Below, piece by piece: positions 16,008-25,227 of a stretch of DNA of 64,000 bases. Every line of letters starts with the position of its first letter. The first letter of the stretch is position 1. The notes beneath the pieces are model-generated. The model made no database searches, had not been told where the DNA came from, and was given only the letters and a program-made list of their open reading frames with translations. The position numbers and the translations under genes are program-made. Source of the DNA: Pseudonocardia autotrophica (GTDB lineage Bacteria > Actinomycetota > Actinomycetes > Mycobacteriales > Pseudonocardiaceae); the NCBI RefSeq assembly GCF_003945385.1, contig NZ_AP018920.1, positions 3,968,001-4,032,000 on the forward strand, given 5' to 3'.

Positions 16008-17965
16008 CCACGCGGCCGGGACACCGCCCGCGGCCGGCCGCCGGGCCCGGTTCCGACGACGTGCTGGTGCGCGCCCGCGGGGTGCGGGTCCGGCACGAGA
16101 CGGCCGAGAGCTGGCGGCCGGACGGGGTCGATCTCGACGTCCGGCCCGGGGAGGTCGTCCTGCTGCTCGGCCCCTCCGGATGTGGCAAGTCGACCCTCTC
16201 GCTCGCGCTCGGGGATCTGGTGCCGCGCAGCGTCCCGGCCGATCTCGAGGGCACCGTGGTGCTCGGGCCCGCCCCGGACGGCGGCCCGCTGCGGGTCGGC
16301 ATGGTGTTCCAGGACCCGGACGCCCAGGTGGTCACCGGCACCGTGTTCGACGAGGTCTGTTTCGGTCCGGAGAACCTGTGCCTGCCGGTCGACGAGATCG
16401 AGCGGACCGCGCACGCGGCGCTCGCCGCGGTCGGGCTGACCGGCCGGGAACGCGACGATCCCGGGGTGCTGTCCGGTGGCGGGCGCCAGCGCCTCGCCCT
16501 GGCTTGCGCGCTGGCACTGCGTCCGCGGCTGCTGGTGCTCGACGAGCCGACCGCGAACCTGGACCCGCATGCCTCGGTCGAGCTGTACCGGCTGGTCGAC
16601 CGGCTCCGCCGGGATCCGTCGGGTGAGCTGGGGGTGCTCGTCGTCGAGCACGAGCTCGACGACGTCGTGGAGATCGCCGACCGGGTCGTCGTGCTCGACG
16701 GCGCCGGCAGGCCGGTCACCGACGGCGGGACCACCCGGGTGTTCCGCGAGGAACACGAGCTGCTCGCCGGGCTCGGGGTCTGGCTGCCGACCGCGGTGCA
16801 GCTCGCCCGCCGGCTGTCCGCCGCGGGCGTCCGGTTCGACCCGCCGCCGGTCACCCTCGGCGAGCTCGCCGACGGGCTCGCCGGCCGGCCGGACGTCCGG
16901 CCCGTCGCGGCGTCCCCCGGCCGGGTCGCCGCGACGACCACACCCGCCACCGGGAAGATCGGCACACCCGCCACCGGGAAGATCGACGGAGAGGATCCGG
17001 CATCTCCGATCGTGCGGGCCCGGGATCTGACGGTCGTTCCCGGCCGGGGCCGCGAACCGGTCCTGCGCGACGTGTCGCTGACCGTCGCGGCCGGTGAGAT
17101 CCTCGCCGTCGCCGGGGTGAACGGGGCCGGGAAGACCACCCTCGCGCAGGCGCTCGCCGGGGTGCGGCCGCCACCGCCGGGAACCGTCGACGTGGCAGGG
17201 CTCGACGTCGGCCGGGCCGGTCCCCGCGCCGTCGCCGCGGTGGTGGCGTTCGTCTTCCAGAACCCGGAGCACCAGTTCCTCGCCCCGACCGTCGCCGACG
17301 AGCTGGCCCACGGATTGCGCGTCCGGCACACCGAGCCGGACGAGGTGGATCAGCGGGTCGCCGCCGCGCTCGACCGGTTCGGCCTGGGCCGCTACCGCGG
17401 CCACAGCCCCTGGCTGCTCTCGCACGGCGAGAAGCGACGGTTGTCGGTGGCGAGCGCGCTGATCACCGGGCCCCGGGTGCTGGTGCTCGACGAGCCGACC
17501 TTCGGCCAGGACCGGGCACGCGCCACCGAGCTGATGGCGCTGCTCTCCGAGCTCAACGCCGATGGCACCACGGTGGTGATGGTGAGCCACGACCTGCAGC
17601 TGGTCGCCGAGCACGCCGGGCAGCTCGCGGTGCTGGCCGATGGCCGCCTGCTCGCGCACGGCCCGACCGGCGAGCTGCTCACCGACGACCGGTTGCTGGC
17701 GGCCGCGGGACTGCGGCCACCGCCGTTGCGCAGGCTCGCCGGCGCACTGGCCGGGCGGAATCCGGCGTGGGCGCGGGTGTACCGGACCGCAGACCTTCCG
17801 GGACCGGGACGGGACCCCGCCGGAAACGGGCCGGTGCTCCGGACGGATGCCTCGGCAGGGCCCCCGCGAGAGCCCGGAACGGGGCCCGCATCAGGACCGA
17901 CCGGGCCGAGAACCGGGCCCGCGGCAGGGCCCGCGGGAGAGCCCGGAACGGGCCCCGGCCGGTGA
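16004..17965 (+). CDS. ECF transporter fused A-A' ATPase (YkoD/CbiO-like)
   Basis: This protein of about 653 aa carries two ABC nucleotide-binding domains in one chain and energises the ECF importer. Domain 1 has Walker A GPSGCGKST, signature LSGGGRQR and Walker B LLVLDEPTANLD. Domain 2 has Walker A GVNGAGKTT, a variant signature LSHGEKRR and Walker B VLVLDEPTFGQD. The interdomain linker contains a duplicated TPATGKI unit. The C-terminal tail (about 45 residues) is Gly/Pro-rich with repeated GTGPA-like units. TTG at 16004 is taken as the start because it overlaps the preceding TGA (TTGA) and is in frame; no good Shine-Dalgarno is seen, so coupling is likely. A GTG at 16061 is an alternative. 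Confidence 0.85.
   Translation: MTTRPGHRPRPAAGPGSDDVLVRARGVRVRHETAESWRPDGVDLDVRPGEVVLLLGPSGCGKSTLSLALGDLVPRSVPADLEGTVVLGPAPDGGPLRVGMVFQDPDAQVVTGTVFDEVCFGPENLCLPVDEIERTAHAALAAVGLTGRERDDPGVLSGGGRQRLALACALALRPRLLVLDEPTANLDPHASVELYRLVDRLRRDPSGELGVLVVEHELDDVVEIADRVVVLDGAGRPVTDGGTTRVFREEHELLAGLGVWLPTAVQLARRLSAAGVRFDPPPVTLGELADGLAGRPDVRPVAASPGRVAATTTPATGKIGTPATGKIDGEDPASPIVRARDLTVVPGRGREPVLRDVSLTVAAGEILAVAGVNGAGKTTLAQALAGVRPPPPGTVDVAGLDVGRAGPRAVAAVVAFVFQNPEHQFLAPTVADELAHGLRVRHTEPDEVDQRVAAALDRFGLGRYRGHSPWLLSHGEKRRLSVASALITGPRVLVLDEPTFGQDRARATELMALLSELNADGTTVVMVSHDLQLVAEHAGQLAVLADGRLLAHGPTGELLTDDRLLAAAGLRPPPLRRLAGALAGRNPAWARVYRTADLPGPGRDPAGNGPVLRTDASAGPPREPGTGPASGPTGPRTGPAAGPAGEPGTGPGR
16939..16985 (+). 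repeat. 24-bp tandem repeat in the ATPase interdomain linker
   Basis: Two copies of CACACCCGCCACCGGGAAGA plus TCG, at 16939-16961 and 16963-16985 (period 24). They encode TPATGKIG and TPATGKID. This looks like a slippage-type in-frame duplication in a flexible linker. Confidence 0.85.
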
Positions 17966-18765
17966 CCGGGATCGGGTCGGCGCCGCGGCCCGGCTTCCTG
18001 CGCCGGGTCAACCCGCTCGCCAAGATCGCCGGACCGCTGCCGGCGATGGCCTACCTGAGCGTCACCCGGGACCCGTGGGTGCCGGGTGTCCTGCTGGTCG
18101 CGGCGGCGCTGCTCGTCGTCGCGGGATCCGGACTCGGGCCGCGCAGGCTGGGCACGGGGCTGCTGGTCGGGCTGCTGCTCGTGGGCACGCTGACCGTGAG
18201 CTTCACCCTGCTCGCCGGCGGTGCCACGGTCGACGCGGATCCGTCGACGGTCGCGATCGGGCCGCTCGAGGTGCGCGCGTCCGCGCTCTACGCCGGGCTG
18301 TCCACCGCACTGCGGATGACGGCGCTGATGGGGCTCACCCTCGTCGGCGGCCTCACGACCGATGCCACCGACCTGGTGCGCGCGCTCATCCGCACGCTTC
18401 GGGTGCCCTACCGGTACGGGTACGGGGCCATCGCGTCGTACCGGTTCGTCGGCCGCTTCTCCCAGGAGCTGCACGTCATCCGAGCGGCGCACCGGGCCCG
18501 CGGGGTCGCCGACCGCAATCCGGTGCGCCGGGCGGGCCGGATGGCGGTCCCGCTGCTCGCCGGCGGGATCCGGCACGCCGAGCGGGTCGCCGTCGCGATG
18601 GACGCGCGCGCGTTCGGCGCCCACCCGACCCGCACCGAGCGGCGGATCGTGCGGTTCCGCCCGTCCGACGCGGTGTTCGTGCTCGCCTGCTGGGCGTTCT
18701 CGGTGGCGACGGTCGTCGTGCTGGATCGTCAGGGACTGGTCGCGCCGCTGGTGTTCCTGACCTGA
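17962..18765 (+). CDS. ECF transporter transmembrane (T) component, CbiQ/EcfT-like
   Basis: A membrane scaffold protein of 267 aa that couples the ATPase to the S component. N-terminal NPLAKIAGPLPAMAYLS is typical of EcfT/CbiQ. Several membrane helices follow (VLLVAAALLVVAGSGL, GLLVGLLLVGTLTVSF, VFVLACWAFSVATVVVL). Two cytoplasmic coupling motifs of the A-R-(A/G) type are visible: AAHRARGVAD and AMDARAFGA. The GTG at 17962 overlaps the ATPase stop as GTGA. The 3' end overlaps the convergent TetR gene by 37 bp. Confidence 0.85.
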   Translation: MTGIGSAPRPGFLRRVNPLAKIAGPLPAMAYLSVTRDPWVPGVLLVAAALLVVAGSGLGPRRLGTGLLVGLLLVGTLTVSFTLLAGGATVDADPSTVAIGPLEVRASALYAGLSTALRMTALMGLTLVGGLTTDATDLVRALIRTLRVPYRYGYGAIASYRFVGRFSQELHVIRAAHRARGVADRNPVRRAGRMAVPLLAGGIRHAERVAVAMDARAFGAHPTRTERRIVRFRPSDAVFVLACWAFSVATVVVLDRQGLVAPLVFLT

Positions 18766-19448
18766 GCCGGGTCGTCCCGGAGCACGGTGAGCCCGGCGAT
18801 CGTGGTGTCGACCACGAACCGGTAGTAGGTCTCGTGCGCCTCGCCCGAGCCGGACGCGAACATGCGCAGCAGCGTCGAGTCGAGCACCGCGATCCCGGAG
18901 TTCCCGGCCCCCGCGGCGCGCAGCTCGCGCAGCGCCGTCCCGTGGTCCCGCGGGCCGTCGCCTTCTTCGGCGAGCCGTTCGTCGGCCACCGCCAGCGTCA
19001 TCACCGCGTTGTTGAACAGGGTGGCGAACGCCAGACCCACCGCGTCGCCGAACCCGGCACGCTGCAGCGCCGCGATCCCGGTGTCGATCATCGGCATGAT
19101 CGCCGGGAAGGTCGGGCCGTGCAGCAGCACCCACTTGGCCGTGCCGGGGTAGCGGCGCAGCGGCTCACGGATCGCCAGCAGCATCTCCCGGAACCAGGCG
19201 TCCCACGGCAGGTCGCCGGGCGGCGGGCGGAGCCCGGCCAGTGCCTCCTCCACCACCCGGCGGAGCAGACGGTCCTTGCTCCCGACGTGATGGGTGATCA
19301 CCGAGACGGTGACGCCGAGCCGATCGGCGAGCTCGCGCAGCGACCAGCCGAGCAGGTGGCCGCGCCCGGTGAGGTCGAGCGCCTCGGCGACGATCCGGTC
19401 GGGCGTCAGCCCCAGGTGGTACGGCGTACCGGCCGCACGTCGGGCCAT
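18729..19448 (-). CDS. TetR-family regulator
   Basis: A 239-aa protein with an N-terminal helix-turn-helix (about residues 15-60; LRELADRLGVTVSVITHHVGSKDRLL) and a larger ligand-binding domain. The ATG at 19448 is preceded by GGAAGGAAG at suitable spacing; a longer reading to 19529 has no such support. The gene diverges from the half-transporter pair and meets the ECF operon tail to tail. It most likely controls the divergent ABC genes and itself, possibly in response to the siderophore or another ligand. The effector is unknown. Confidence 0.85.
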   Translation of the reverse strand: MARRAAGTPYHLGLTPDRIVAEALDLTGRGHLLGWSLRELADRLGVTVSVITHHVGSKDRLLRRVVEEALAGLRPPPGDLPWDAWFREMLLAIREPLRRYPGTAKWVLLHGPTFPAIMPMIDTGIAALQRAGFGDAVGLAFATLFNNAVMTLAVADERLAEEGDGPRDHGTALRELRAAGAGNSGIAVLDSTLLRMFASGSGEAHETYYRFVVDTTIAGLTVLRDDPAQVRNTSGATSP

Positions 19449-19532
19449 CAGGTGCACTTCCTTCCGCGGTGGTCCGGCCGCCCCAGTCTGCCGTACCACC
19501 GGCGCTTGCCCGGCGAGGTGAGGGCACACTAA

Positions 19533-19545
19533 GGTTCGATTAGAA
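19533..19545. promoter_or_regulatory. Candidate TetR operator
   Basis: GTTC-N5-GAAC (GTTCGATTAGAAC) lies in the 125-bp divergent region between the TetR gene and the half-transporter genes. The short symmetric element is where a local autoregulator would bind. The flanking bases match only the left half of an iron box, so iron control here is not supported. Confidence 0.3.
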
Positions 19546-19573
19546 CAGCGTACGAATACGAAGGTGGGTGGCC

Positions 19574-21376
19574 GTGTCCGGCACCGTCACGTCCCCGGCC
19601 CCGGCGGTCGATCTCTTCGCGCCGGTGCGGTCCCGGATCGGCGCGATCGTCGGGCTGGCCGCCGTCGGCGCGGCGGGCACGGTCGTGCCGCTGGTCGCCG
19701 TCGTCGAGCTGGCCCGCACGCTGTGGCCCGCCGTCGAGGGCCTGCCCGTCGACACCGGCCGGGTCTGGGCGATCGTCGCCGTCGCCGCCGTCGCGTTGCC
19801 CGCCTCGTTCGCCGCGACCTGGGGTTCGATCATGGTCGGCCACCTGGCCGACGCCCGGCTGCAGCGCGACGTGCGCACCCGCCTGCTCGACCTGCTCGGC
19901 AGGCTCCCGCTGGGCTGGTTCGGCAGGCGCTCGTCGGGCTCGGTGAAGAAGACCGTCGAGAACGACGTGTCCGCGCTGCACCACATCACCGGGCACGCCG
20001 TGCACGACCTGGTGGTCGCCGTCGTCGTACCGGTGCTGTCGCTGGTCTACCTGTTCGCCACCGAATGGCGGATGGCGCTGGCCTGCCTGGTCCCGCTGGT
20101 GCTGACCATCGTGCTGTACGCCGCGATGATGGCGGGCAGCCGGGACCAGCTGGTGCGCTACGACGAGTCGGTCGAGCGGCTCAACTCGGCCACCGTCGAG
20201 TTCGTGCACGGCATCGCGGTGGTCAAGAGCTTCGGGCAGGGGCGACGCAGGCACGCCGGCTACGCCACGGAGACCGACCGGTTCCTGCGCTTCTACCGCG
20301 GTTGGATGGGCGAGACCGCGACGATGCAGACGCTGGTCGAGGTGGTCACCGCTCCGGCGGTCGTGCTCGCCTGGCTCGCCGGCAGCGGCGCCTGGCTGGT
20401 CGGCACCGGCACCGTCGCGCCGGTCGACGTGCTGCCGGCGCTCGTGCTCGGGCTCGGGTTGACAGCACCGCTGCTCCAGCTCGGCTACACCGGCCAGTCG
20501 ATGCGCGGCGCGCTGCAGGCCCGCGACTCGGTCGTCCGGTTCCTGCAGCAGCCGGTCCAGCCGCAACCCGATCGCCCGGTCCAGCCGGTCGGGTCGGTCG
20601 TCGAGTACGCCGGCGTCTCCTTCGGCTACGACGACACCCGCCGGGTACTGCACGACATCTCGCTGACCTGTCGCCCCGGCACCGTCACCGCGCTGGTCGG
20701 GCCGTCCGGTTCCGGTAAGTCCACCCTCGCCCGGCTCCTCCCCCGATTCCACGATGTCGACGACGGCCGGATCAGCGTCGGCGGTGCCGATGTCCGCGAC
20801 GTCGCGACCGCCGCGCTGTACGCCGAGATCGGTTTCGTCCTGCAGGACGCGCACGTGCTGCGGACCACCGTCCGGGACAACATTCGGCTCACCCGGCCCG
20901 ACGCCGACGACGAGCAGGTCGAGCAGGCCGCCGTGGCCGCCCGGATCCACGACCGGATCCTGCGGCTGCCCCGCGGCTACGACTCGGTGATCGGCGCGGA
21001 CGCGCACCTCTCCGGTGGCGAGCAGCAACGCCTGACCATCGCCCGTGCCCTGGTCACCGACGCGCCGATCCTGGTGCTGGACGAGGCGACCGCCGCGCTG
21101 GACCCGGACTCCGAGGCTGCCGTCCAGGACGCCGTCTCCGCGCTGGCGGTGGAGCGGAGCCTGCTGGTCATCGCGCACCGGCTGCACACGGTCACCGGGG
21201 CGGACACCATCCTCGTCCTCGACGGCGGCCGGATCACCGAACGCGGCACCCACGACGAGCTGCTCTCCGCCTGCGGGACCTACCGGGACCTGTGGGTACG
21301 CCAGGAACGCGTCCGCGAGCGCTCACCGGAGCCGGTGGTCTCCGGCGAGCCCGGCGCCGCCGGGGTGAACCGGTGA
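19574..21376 (+). CDS. ABC half-transporter with exporter fold, IrtA/YbtP-like
   Basis: A fused permease-ATPase of about 600 aa. The membrane domain (about 20-310) has six predicted helices. The nucleotide-binding domain has Walker [10 protein letters not shown], signature LSGGEQQR and Walker B ILVLDEATAALD. Paired proteins of this fold next to pyochelin- or yersiniabactin-like synthetases usually import the ferric siderophore (YbtPQ, IrtAB), so the inferred role is uptake as part of a heterodimer with the next gene. Export cannot be excluded. GTG at 19574 sits 6 bp after AAGGTGG; GTG at 19568 is too close to that Shine-Dalgarno. No siderophore-interacting FAD domain is fused, unlike mycobacterial IrtA. 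Confidence 0.85.
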   Translation: MSGTVTSPAPAVDLFAPVRSRIGAIVGLAAVGAAGTVVPLVAVVELARTLWPAVEGLPVDTGRVWAIVAVAAVALPASFAATWGSIMVGHLADARLQRDVRTRLLDLLGRLPLGWFGRRSSGSVKKTVENDVSALHHITGHAVHDLVVAVVVPVLSLVYLFATEWRMALACLVPLVLTIVLYAAMMAGSRDQLVRYDESVERLNSATVEFVHGIAVVKSFGQGRRRHAGYATETDRFLRFYRGWMGETATMQTLVEVVTAPAVVLAWLAGSGAWLVGTGTVAPVDVLPALVLGLGLTAPLLQLGYTGQSMRGALQARDSVVRFLQQPVQPQPDRPVQPVGSVVEYAGVSFGYDDTRRVLHDISLTCRPGTVTALVGPSGSGKSTLARLLPRFHDVDDGRISVGGADVRDVATAALYAEIGFVLQDAHVLRTTVRDNIRLTRPDADDEQVEQAAVAARIHDRILRLPRGYDSVIGADAHLSGGEQQRLTIARALVTDAPILVLDEATAALDPDSEAAVQDAVSALAVERSLLVIAHRLHTVTGADTILVLDGGRITERGTHDELLSACGTYRDLWVRQERVRERSPEPVVSGEPGAAGVNR

Positions 21377-23163
21377 CCGCCGTGGCACGCCGCCCGCGTT
21401 CGCTGGTCGGCAGGCTGGCCGCGCTGGTGCCCCCCGCGGTCGCCGGGCGGCTGCGGCGCCTGCTGGTGCTGTTCGTGGCCTGTGCGGTGCTGCAGGGGCT
21501 CGCCTTCGTGCTGCTGGTCCCCTTCCTCACCGCCCTGTTCGAGGGCGACCGGCCGGGCACCCTCCACTGGACCGGCTGGCTGGTCGCCGTCGGGGCCGGG
21601 TACGCGGTGCTCGGTGCGGTCGCCGGGAGCCGGGCCAGGTCCGCCGCGGCGGAGGTGCTGGCGGCGCTGCTGGAGCGCTTCGGCGACCGGCTGGCCGAGT
21701 TGCCGATCGGGTGGTTCGTCGCCGCGGACCGGACCGGACGGGCCGCCGACGTCGCCACCCGGGGGCTGGTCTTCATCGCCGCGACCACCTACGTCATCGT
21801 GCAACCGCTGGTCAACGCCCTGGTCACTCCGGCGACCGTGCTGATCGGCACCGCGTTCGTCGAACCGCGCATCGCGCTCGTCCTGCTCGTCGCGGCGCCG
21901 GTCGTGTGGCTGACCTACCGGGTGATCGCGGCGAGCTCCGCGCGAGCCGAGCAGGAGCACACGGCCGCGGTCGCCGACGCGTCCAGCCGGATCGTGGAGT
22001 ACACCCGCCACCAGCCCGCGCTGCGCACCGCGGCGGACAACCGGATCGCCCGTGGGCTGCTCGACGAGGCGATCGGCCGCAGGCACGCGTCCGCCCGGCG
22101 GACGCACCTGAGCACCGGCGGCGCGGCTGCGCTGTTCGCCGTGGTCGTCCATCTGTCGGTGGTCGCGGTCCTGGTGACCGGGGTGTGGCTGACGCTGGGC
22201 GGTTCGCTCGCAGTCCCCGCGCTGGTCGGGCTGCTGGTGCTGACCGTGCGCTTCACCGAGCCGATCGTGAACTCCGGTGTGCTGGGCGCCGGTGTCGCCG
22301 CCGCCCGGAACACCCTCGACCACCTCGACGAGCTGGTCGACGAGCCGTCGCTGCCGGAACCGGACGGCGACCCGCCGCGCCCGCAGGGCCACGAGGTCCG
22401 GTTCGGCCGGGTCCGTTTCTCCTACGACGGCCCGGCCGTGCTCGACGACCTGTCCTTCACCGCGCCGCAGGCGGCGCTGACCGCGGTCGTCGGACCGTCC
22501 GGATCGGGCAAGTCGACGATCGTCCGGCTGCTCGCCCGGTTCTACGACCCGGAAGCCGGGTCGGTGTCGATCGGCGGCGTCACGCTGCCGGAGCTCGGCA
22601 GCGCCCGGGTCACCGAGCTGGTCGCACCGGTGTTCCAGGATGTCTACCTGTTCGACGGCACCGTCCGCGAGAACATCCGGCTCGGCCGCCCGGACGCCGA
22701 CGACGACGCGGTTCTCGCGGTGGCCCGGCGGGCCCGGGTCGACGAGATCGTCGCCCGGCTGCCCGAGGGCTGGGACACCCCGGTCGGCGAGGGCGGGGTG
22801 CTGCTCTCCGGCGGCGAACGGCAGCGGGTGGCGATCGCCCGGGCGCTGCTGAAGGACGCCCCGGTCGTCGTGCTCGACGAGGCGACGTCGGCCCTCGACG
22901 CCGAGAACGACGAGGCCGTCGGCCGCTCGCTCGACGAGTTGCGTCGCGACCGCACCGTCGTCGTGGTCGCCCACCGCCTGCAGACCATCCGCACCGCGGA
23001 CCGGATCGTGATGCTCGACGGCCGCGGCGGCGTCGCCGAGCAGGGCACCCACGACGAGCTCGTCGGGCGGGGTGGGCCCTACGCCCGGTACTGGCGGACC
23101 CGGCAGCAGGCCGTCGGATGGCGGTTGACCGGGTCCCGCGGGAGCGCGCCGGGCCCTGGCTGA
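21373..23163 (+). CDS. ABC half-transporter with exporter fold, IrtB/YbtQ-like
   Basis: A 596-aa partner of the preceding half-transporter; its GTG start overlaps that stop codon as GTGA. The membrane domain covers roughly residues 20-330. The ATPase domain has Walker [10 protein letters not shown], signature LSGGERQR and Walker [13 protein letters not shown]. The fixed pairing and short overlap indicate a heterodimeric transporter. By analogy with YbtPQ and IrtAB it probably brings in the iron-loaded product of the NRPS. Confidence 0.85.
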   Translation: MTAVARRPRSLVGRLAALVPPAVAGRLRRLLVLFVACAVLQGLAFVLLVPFLTALFEGDRPGTLHWTGWLVAVGAGYAVLGAVAGSRARSAAAEVLAALLERFGDRLAELPIGWFVAADRTGRAADVATRGLVFIAATTYVIVQPLVNALVTPATVLIGTAFVEPRIALVLLVAAPVVWLTYRVIAASSARAEQEHTAAVADASSRIVEYTRHQPALRTAADNRIARGLLDEAIGRRHASARRTHLSTGGAAALFAVVVHLSVVAVLVTGVWLTLGGSLAVPALVGLLVLTVRFTEPIVNSGVLGAGVAAARNTLDHLDELVDEPSLPEPDGDPPRPQGHEVRFGRVRFSYDGPAVLDDLSFTAPQAALTAVVGPSGSGKSTIVRLLARFYDPEAGSVSIGGVTLPELGSARVTELVAPVFQDVYLFDGTVRENIRLGRPDADDDAVLAVARRARVDEIVARLPEGWDTPVGEGGVLLSGGERQRVAIARALLKDAPVVVLDEATSALDAENDEAVGRSLDELRRDRTVVVVAHRLQTIRTADRIVMLDGRGGVAEQGTHDELVGRGGPYARYWRTRQQAVGWRLTGSRGSAPGPG

Positions 23164-23293
23164 GGCCCCGGACCGACGACTCGGCCGATCCGGTGTCGCG
23201 TGCAGCACAGCCCGGTCGTCGAGCTGCGCGGAAGGCGGCGGCGTCCCCCGTTGTTGTGCAGAGGGTCCGGCCGTCGCGACGAGAGGTGTACCC

Positions 23294-24295
23294 GTGTCCC
23301 TGCCCCTGCCGTTGCCACTGTCGATACTCGATCTGGCCACCGTCGCCAGGGGTGAGACCGTGGCCCAAGGTCTGGAGGCCAGCACCACGCTCGCGCAGCG
23401 CGCTGAGCAGTGGGGGTTCCGGCGCATCTGGTACGCCGAGCACCACAACATGGGATCGATCGCGTCCGCGGCGACCAGCGTGCTGATCGCGCACGTCGCC
23501 GCGCGCACCGAGCGGATCACCCTCGGTTCCGGTGGGGTGATGCTCCCCAACCACTCGCCGCTGCAGGTCGCCGAGCAGTTCGGCACCCTCGCCGAGCTGC
23601 ATCCCGGACGGATCGAGCTGGGACTGGGCCGCGCTCCGGGCACCGACCAGGAGACCGTCCGCGCGCTGCGCCGCGACCCGCGGGCGTCCGAGAGCTTCCC
23701 GCAGGACGTCCAGGAGCTGCAGGCCTTCCTCGGCAGCGAGACCCTGGTGCCGAACGTCAACGCCTATCCGGGCCGCGGAACCGGTGTCCCGCTGACCATC
23801 CTCGGTTCCTCGCTCTACGGCGCCCAGGTCGCCGCTGCCCTCGGCCTGCCCTACGCGTTCGCCTCACACTTCGCCCCGGACGCCCTCGAGCAGGCCGTCG
23901 CGCTCTACCGCCGGGAGTTCCGGCCGTCCGCCCAGCTCGCGCAGCCGCACGTGCTGGCCGGGGTGAACGTGATCGCGGCCGACACCGCGGAGGAGGCGCA
24001 GGTCGTGTTGCAGGAGACCCAGCGCGACCGGGTGCGGCTGCTCACCGGCCGTCGCGGGCGTTCGCTCACCGACGCCGAGGTCGACGCGGTGCTCGACGGC
24101 CCCGCCGGGGACCAGGTCCGCACGATGACCCGCTGCAGCGCGGTCGGCACACCCGACACCGTCGTCCGCGAGCTCGGCGAGTTCCGCGCCCGGGCCGACG
24201 CCGACGAACTCGTCGTCACCGTTCCGGCGCCGCGCCGGGAGAGCTGGTGGCGCAGCTGGGAGCTGCTGGCGACGAAGGTCCAGGGCGGGAGCTGA
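23294..24295 (+). CDS. LLM-class flavin-dependent oxidoreductase (MsnO8/YhbW-like)
   Basis: A 333-aa luciferase-like (beta/alpha)8-barrel protein. The family features [23 protein letters not shown] and [23 protein letters not shown] are characteristic of the bacterial luciferase/MsnO8 group, which uses FMN or FMNH2. GTG at 23294 follows GAGAGG. It lies 130 bp downstream of the half-transporter pair in the same direction, so read-through is possible. A role in siderophore processing is not demonstrated. Substrate unknown. Confidence 0.8.
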   Translation: MSLPLPLPLSILDLATVARGETVAQGLEASTTLAQRAEQWGFRRIWYAEHHNMGSIASAATSVLIAHVAARTERITLGSGGVMLPNHSPLQVAEQFGTLAELHPGRIELGLGRAPGTDQETVRALRRDPRASESFPQDVQELQAFLGSETLVPNVNAYPGRGTGVPLTILGSSLYGAQVAAALGLPYAFASHFAPDALEQAVALYRREFRPSAQLAQPHVLAGVNVIAADTAEEAQVVLQETQRDRVRLLTGRRGRSLTDAEVDAVLDGPAGDQVRTMTRCSAVGTPDTVVRELGEFRARADADELVVTVPAPRRESWWRSWELLATKVQGGS

Positions 24296-24302
24296 ACCGC
24301 GA

Positions 24303-24398
24303 CCGGCCGCCCCGGGCACCGTCCGGTGCGGCCGGCCGTCACCCGCGGGCCCCGCTCCACCATGACGACCATCGCCCGCGCGGACGCGGGCGGTCGTC
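24303..24398 (+). terminator. Hairpin region after the LLM gene
   Basis: Two stem-loops follow the stop codon. The first pairs CCGGCCG with CGGCCGG around an inner CACCG/CGGTG stem. The second (24364-24398) pairs GACGACC and GCCCGCG with CGCGGGC and GGTCGTC around loop CGGA, with an ATC bulge. There is no T-tract, as is usual for high-GC terminators. Confidence 0.45.
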
Positions 24399-24488
24399 GC
24401 GTGACCGCCGGTACGAACGTGCTCGATCCAGGACACGACCGGCGGCCTCTCCCCGGCATCCCGCGGCGCCGGAGCCGAACTTGTGTCA

Positions 24489-24532
24489 AGCTCGCTGTAC
24501 ATGTAAAACTCACTGGACATGTACAACGAGCT
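24489..24532. promoter_or_regulatory. 16-bp inverted repeat upstream of the membrane protein/XRE pair
   Basis: The left arm AGCTCGCTGTACATGT (24489-24504) and the right arm ACATGTACAACGAGCT (24517-24532) pair with a single mismatch around a 12-nt spacer. A further CTGTACAC follows at 24531-24538. It lies 19 bp upstream of the start codon of the small membrane protein. The likely role is an operator for the downstream XRE regulator; a transcript hairpin is the alternative. Confidence 0.55.
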
Positions 24533-24551
24533 GTACACATGGGAGACGGCC

Positions 24552-25010
24552 ATGATCGACGACGCACCCACCCGCTGGGGCCGTGTCCGCTTCGGCCGGG
24601 GGACGGTGCCCGCGATGCGGCTGGCGGCTCCGATCGGAGCGCTCCTCGCCGCCGGGTTCGGCGTCGTCGCGGTGCTGTCGGACGCGGCGGGCCCCCGCCC
24701 CCTGGTGGGCGGCACCGTCGTCGCGCTGGTCTCGTTCGCCGGGCTCACCGGTCTCGTCTGGGCGATGCTGGTGGACCGGCGGACGCTGCGCGGCGCGACC
24801 GATCGTCCCGAGGAGTCGGTGGAGACCGTGTGGTTCGATGCCGCGGCCCGCGGCGCCTTCACCGACACCCTGATCGTCACCGGCATCGCCCTGGCGCTCC
24901 TCGCGGTCACCGGTGCCGACATCCCGGCGATCGCCGCGCTGACCGGCACCGTGGTGGTCGCGCTGACATCGGTGTCGGTGCGCTACCTCGTCGCCCGCCG
25001 GCGGGGATGA
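24552..25010 (+). CDS. Small four-helix membrane protein, function unknown
   Basis: A 152-aa protein with four predicted membrane segments: LAAPIGALLAAGFGVVAVL, a segment after PLVGGTVVALVSF, DTLIVTGIALALLAVTG and IPAIAALTGTVVVAL. It has no enzymatic motif I can recognise. The ATG at 24552 is preceded by GGAG 7 bp upstream, which favours it over an in-frame ATG at 24519 that lies within the right arm of the inverted repeat. It overlaps the following XRE gene as ATGA. Membrane protein plus small XRE regulator pairs of this shape are common in actinomycetes, but their function is mostly undescribed. Confidence 0.7.
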   Translation: MIDDAPTRWGRVRFGRGTVPAMRLAAPIGALLAAGFGVVAVLSDAAGPRPLVGGTVVALVSFAGLTGLVWAMLVDRRTLRGATDRPEESVETVWFDAAARGAFTDTLIVTGIALALLAVTGADIPAIAALTGTVVVALTSVSVRYLVARRRG

Positions 25011-25222
25011 CGGTGCGGAACACCCTTCCCGAGTTGCGCCGCGAGCACGGCTGGTCCCAGCAACGGCTGGCCGACGAGCTCGGCGTCACCAGGCAGACGA
25101 TCATCTCGATCGAGAAGGGGCGCTTCGACCCGTCGCTGCCGCTCGCGTTCCGGCTGGCGGCGGTGTTCGGCCGGGCCATCGAGGACATCTTCAGCCCGGA
25201 CCCGGATCCGGCCGGGTCCTGA
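25007..25222 (+). CDS. Small XRE-family helix-turn-helix regulator
   Basis: A 71-aa stand-alone HTH protein (LPELRREHGWSQQRLADELGVT, then RQTIISIEKGRFDPSLPLAFRLAAVFG), the compact YozG/Cro-like type with no sensor domain. Its ATG overlaps the membrane protein stop as ATGA, so the two are co-translated. It probably binds the inverted repeat at 24489-24532. It ends 5 bp before the convergent TetR gene. Confidence 0.8.
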   Translation: MTVRNTLPELRREHGWSQQRLADELGVTRQTIISIEKGRFDPSLPLAFRLAAVFGRAIEDIFSPDPDPAGS

Positions 25223-25227
25223 GCCGC

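Noticed and set aside
19530..19548. Iron-box-like sequence before the half-transporter genes
   Set aside because: Only the left half (TAAGGTT) fits the consensus; about 11 of 19 positions match, too weak to claim iron control.
21280..23760. 826-aa minus-strand ORF opposite the second half-transporter
   Set aside because: Antisense to a gene with complete ABC motifs; its composition is a mirror of that gene.
24296..24551. Possible small ORFs in the 256-bp gap after the LLM gene
   Set aside because: Frames here cross the hairpins and the inverted repeat and show no family similarity or ribosome binding site.
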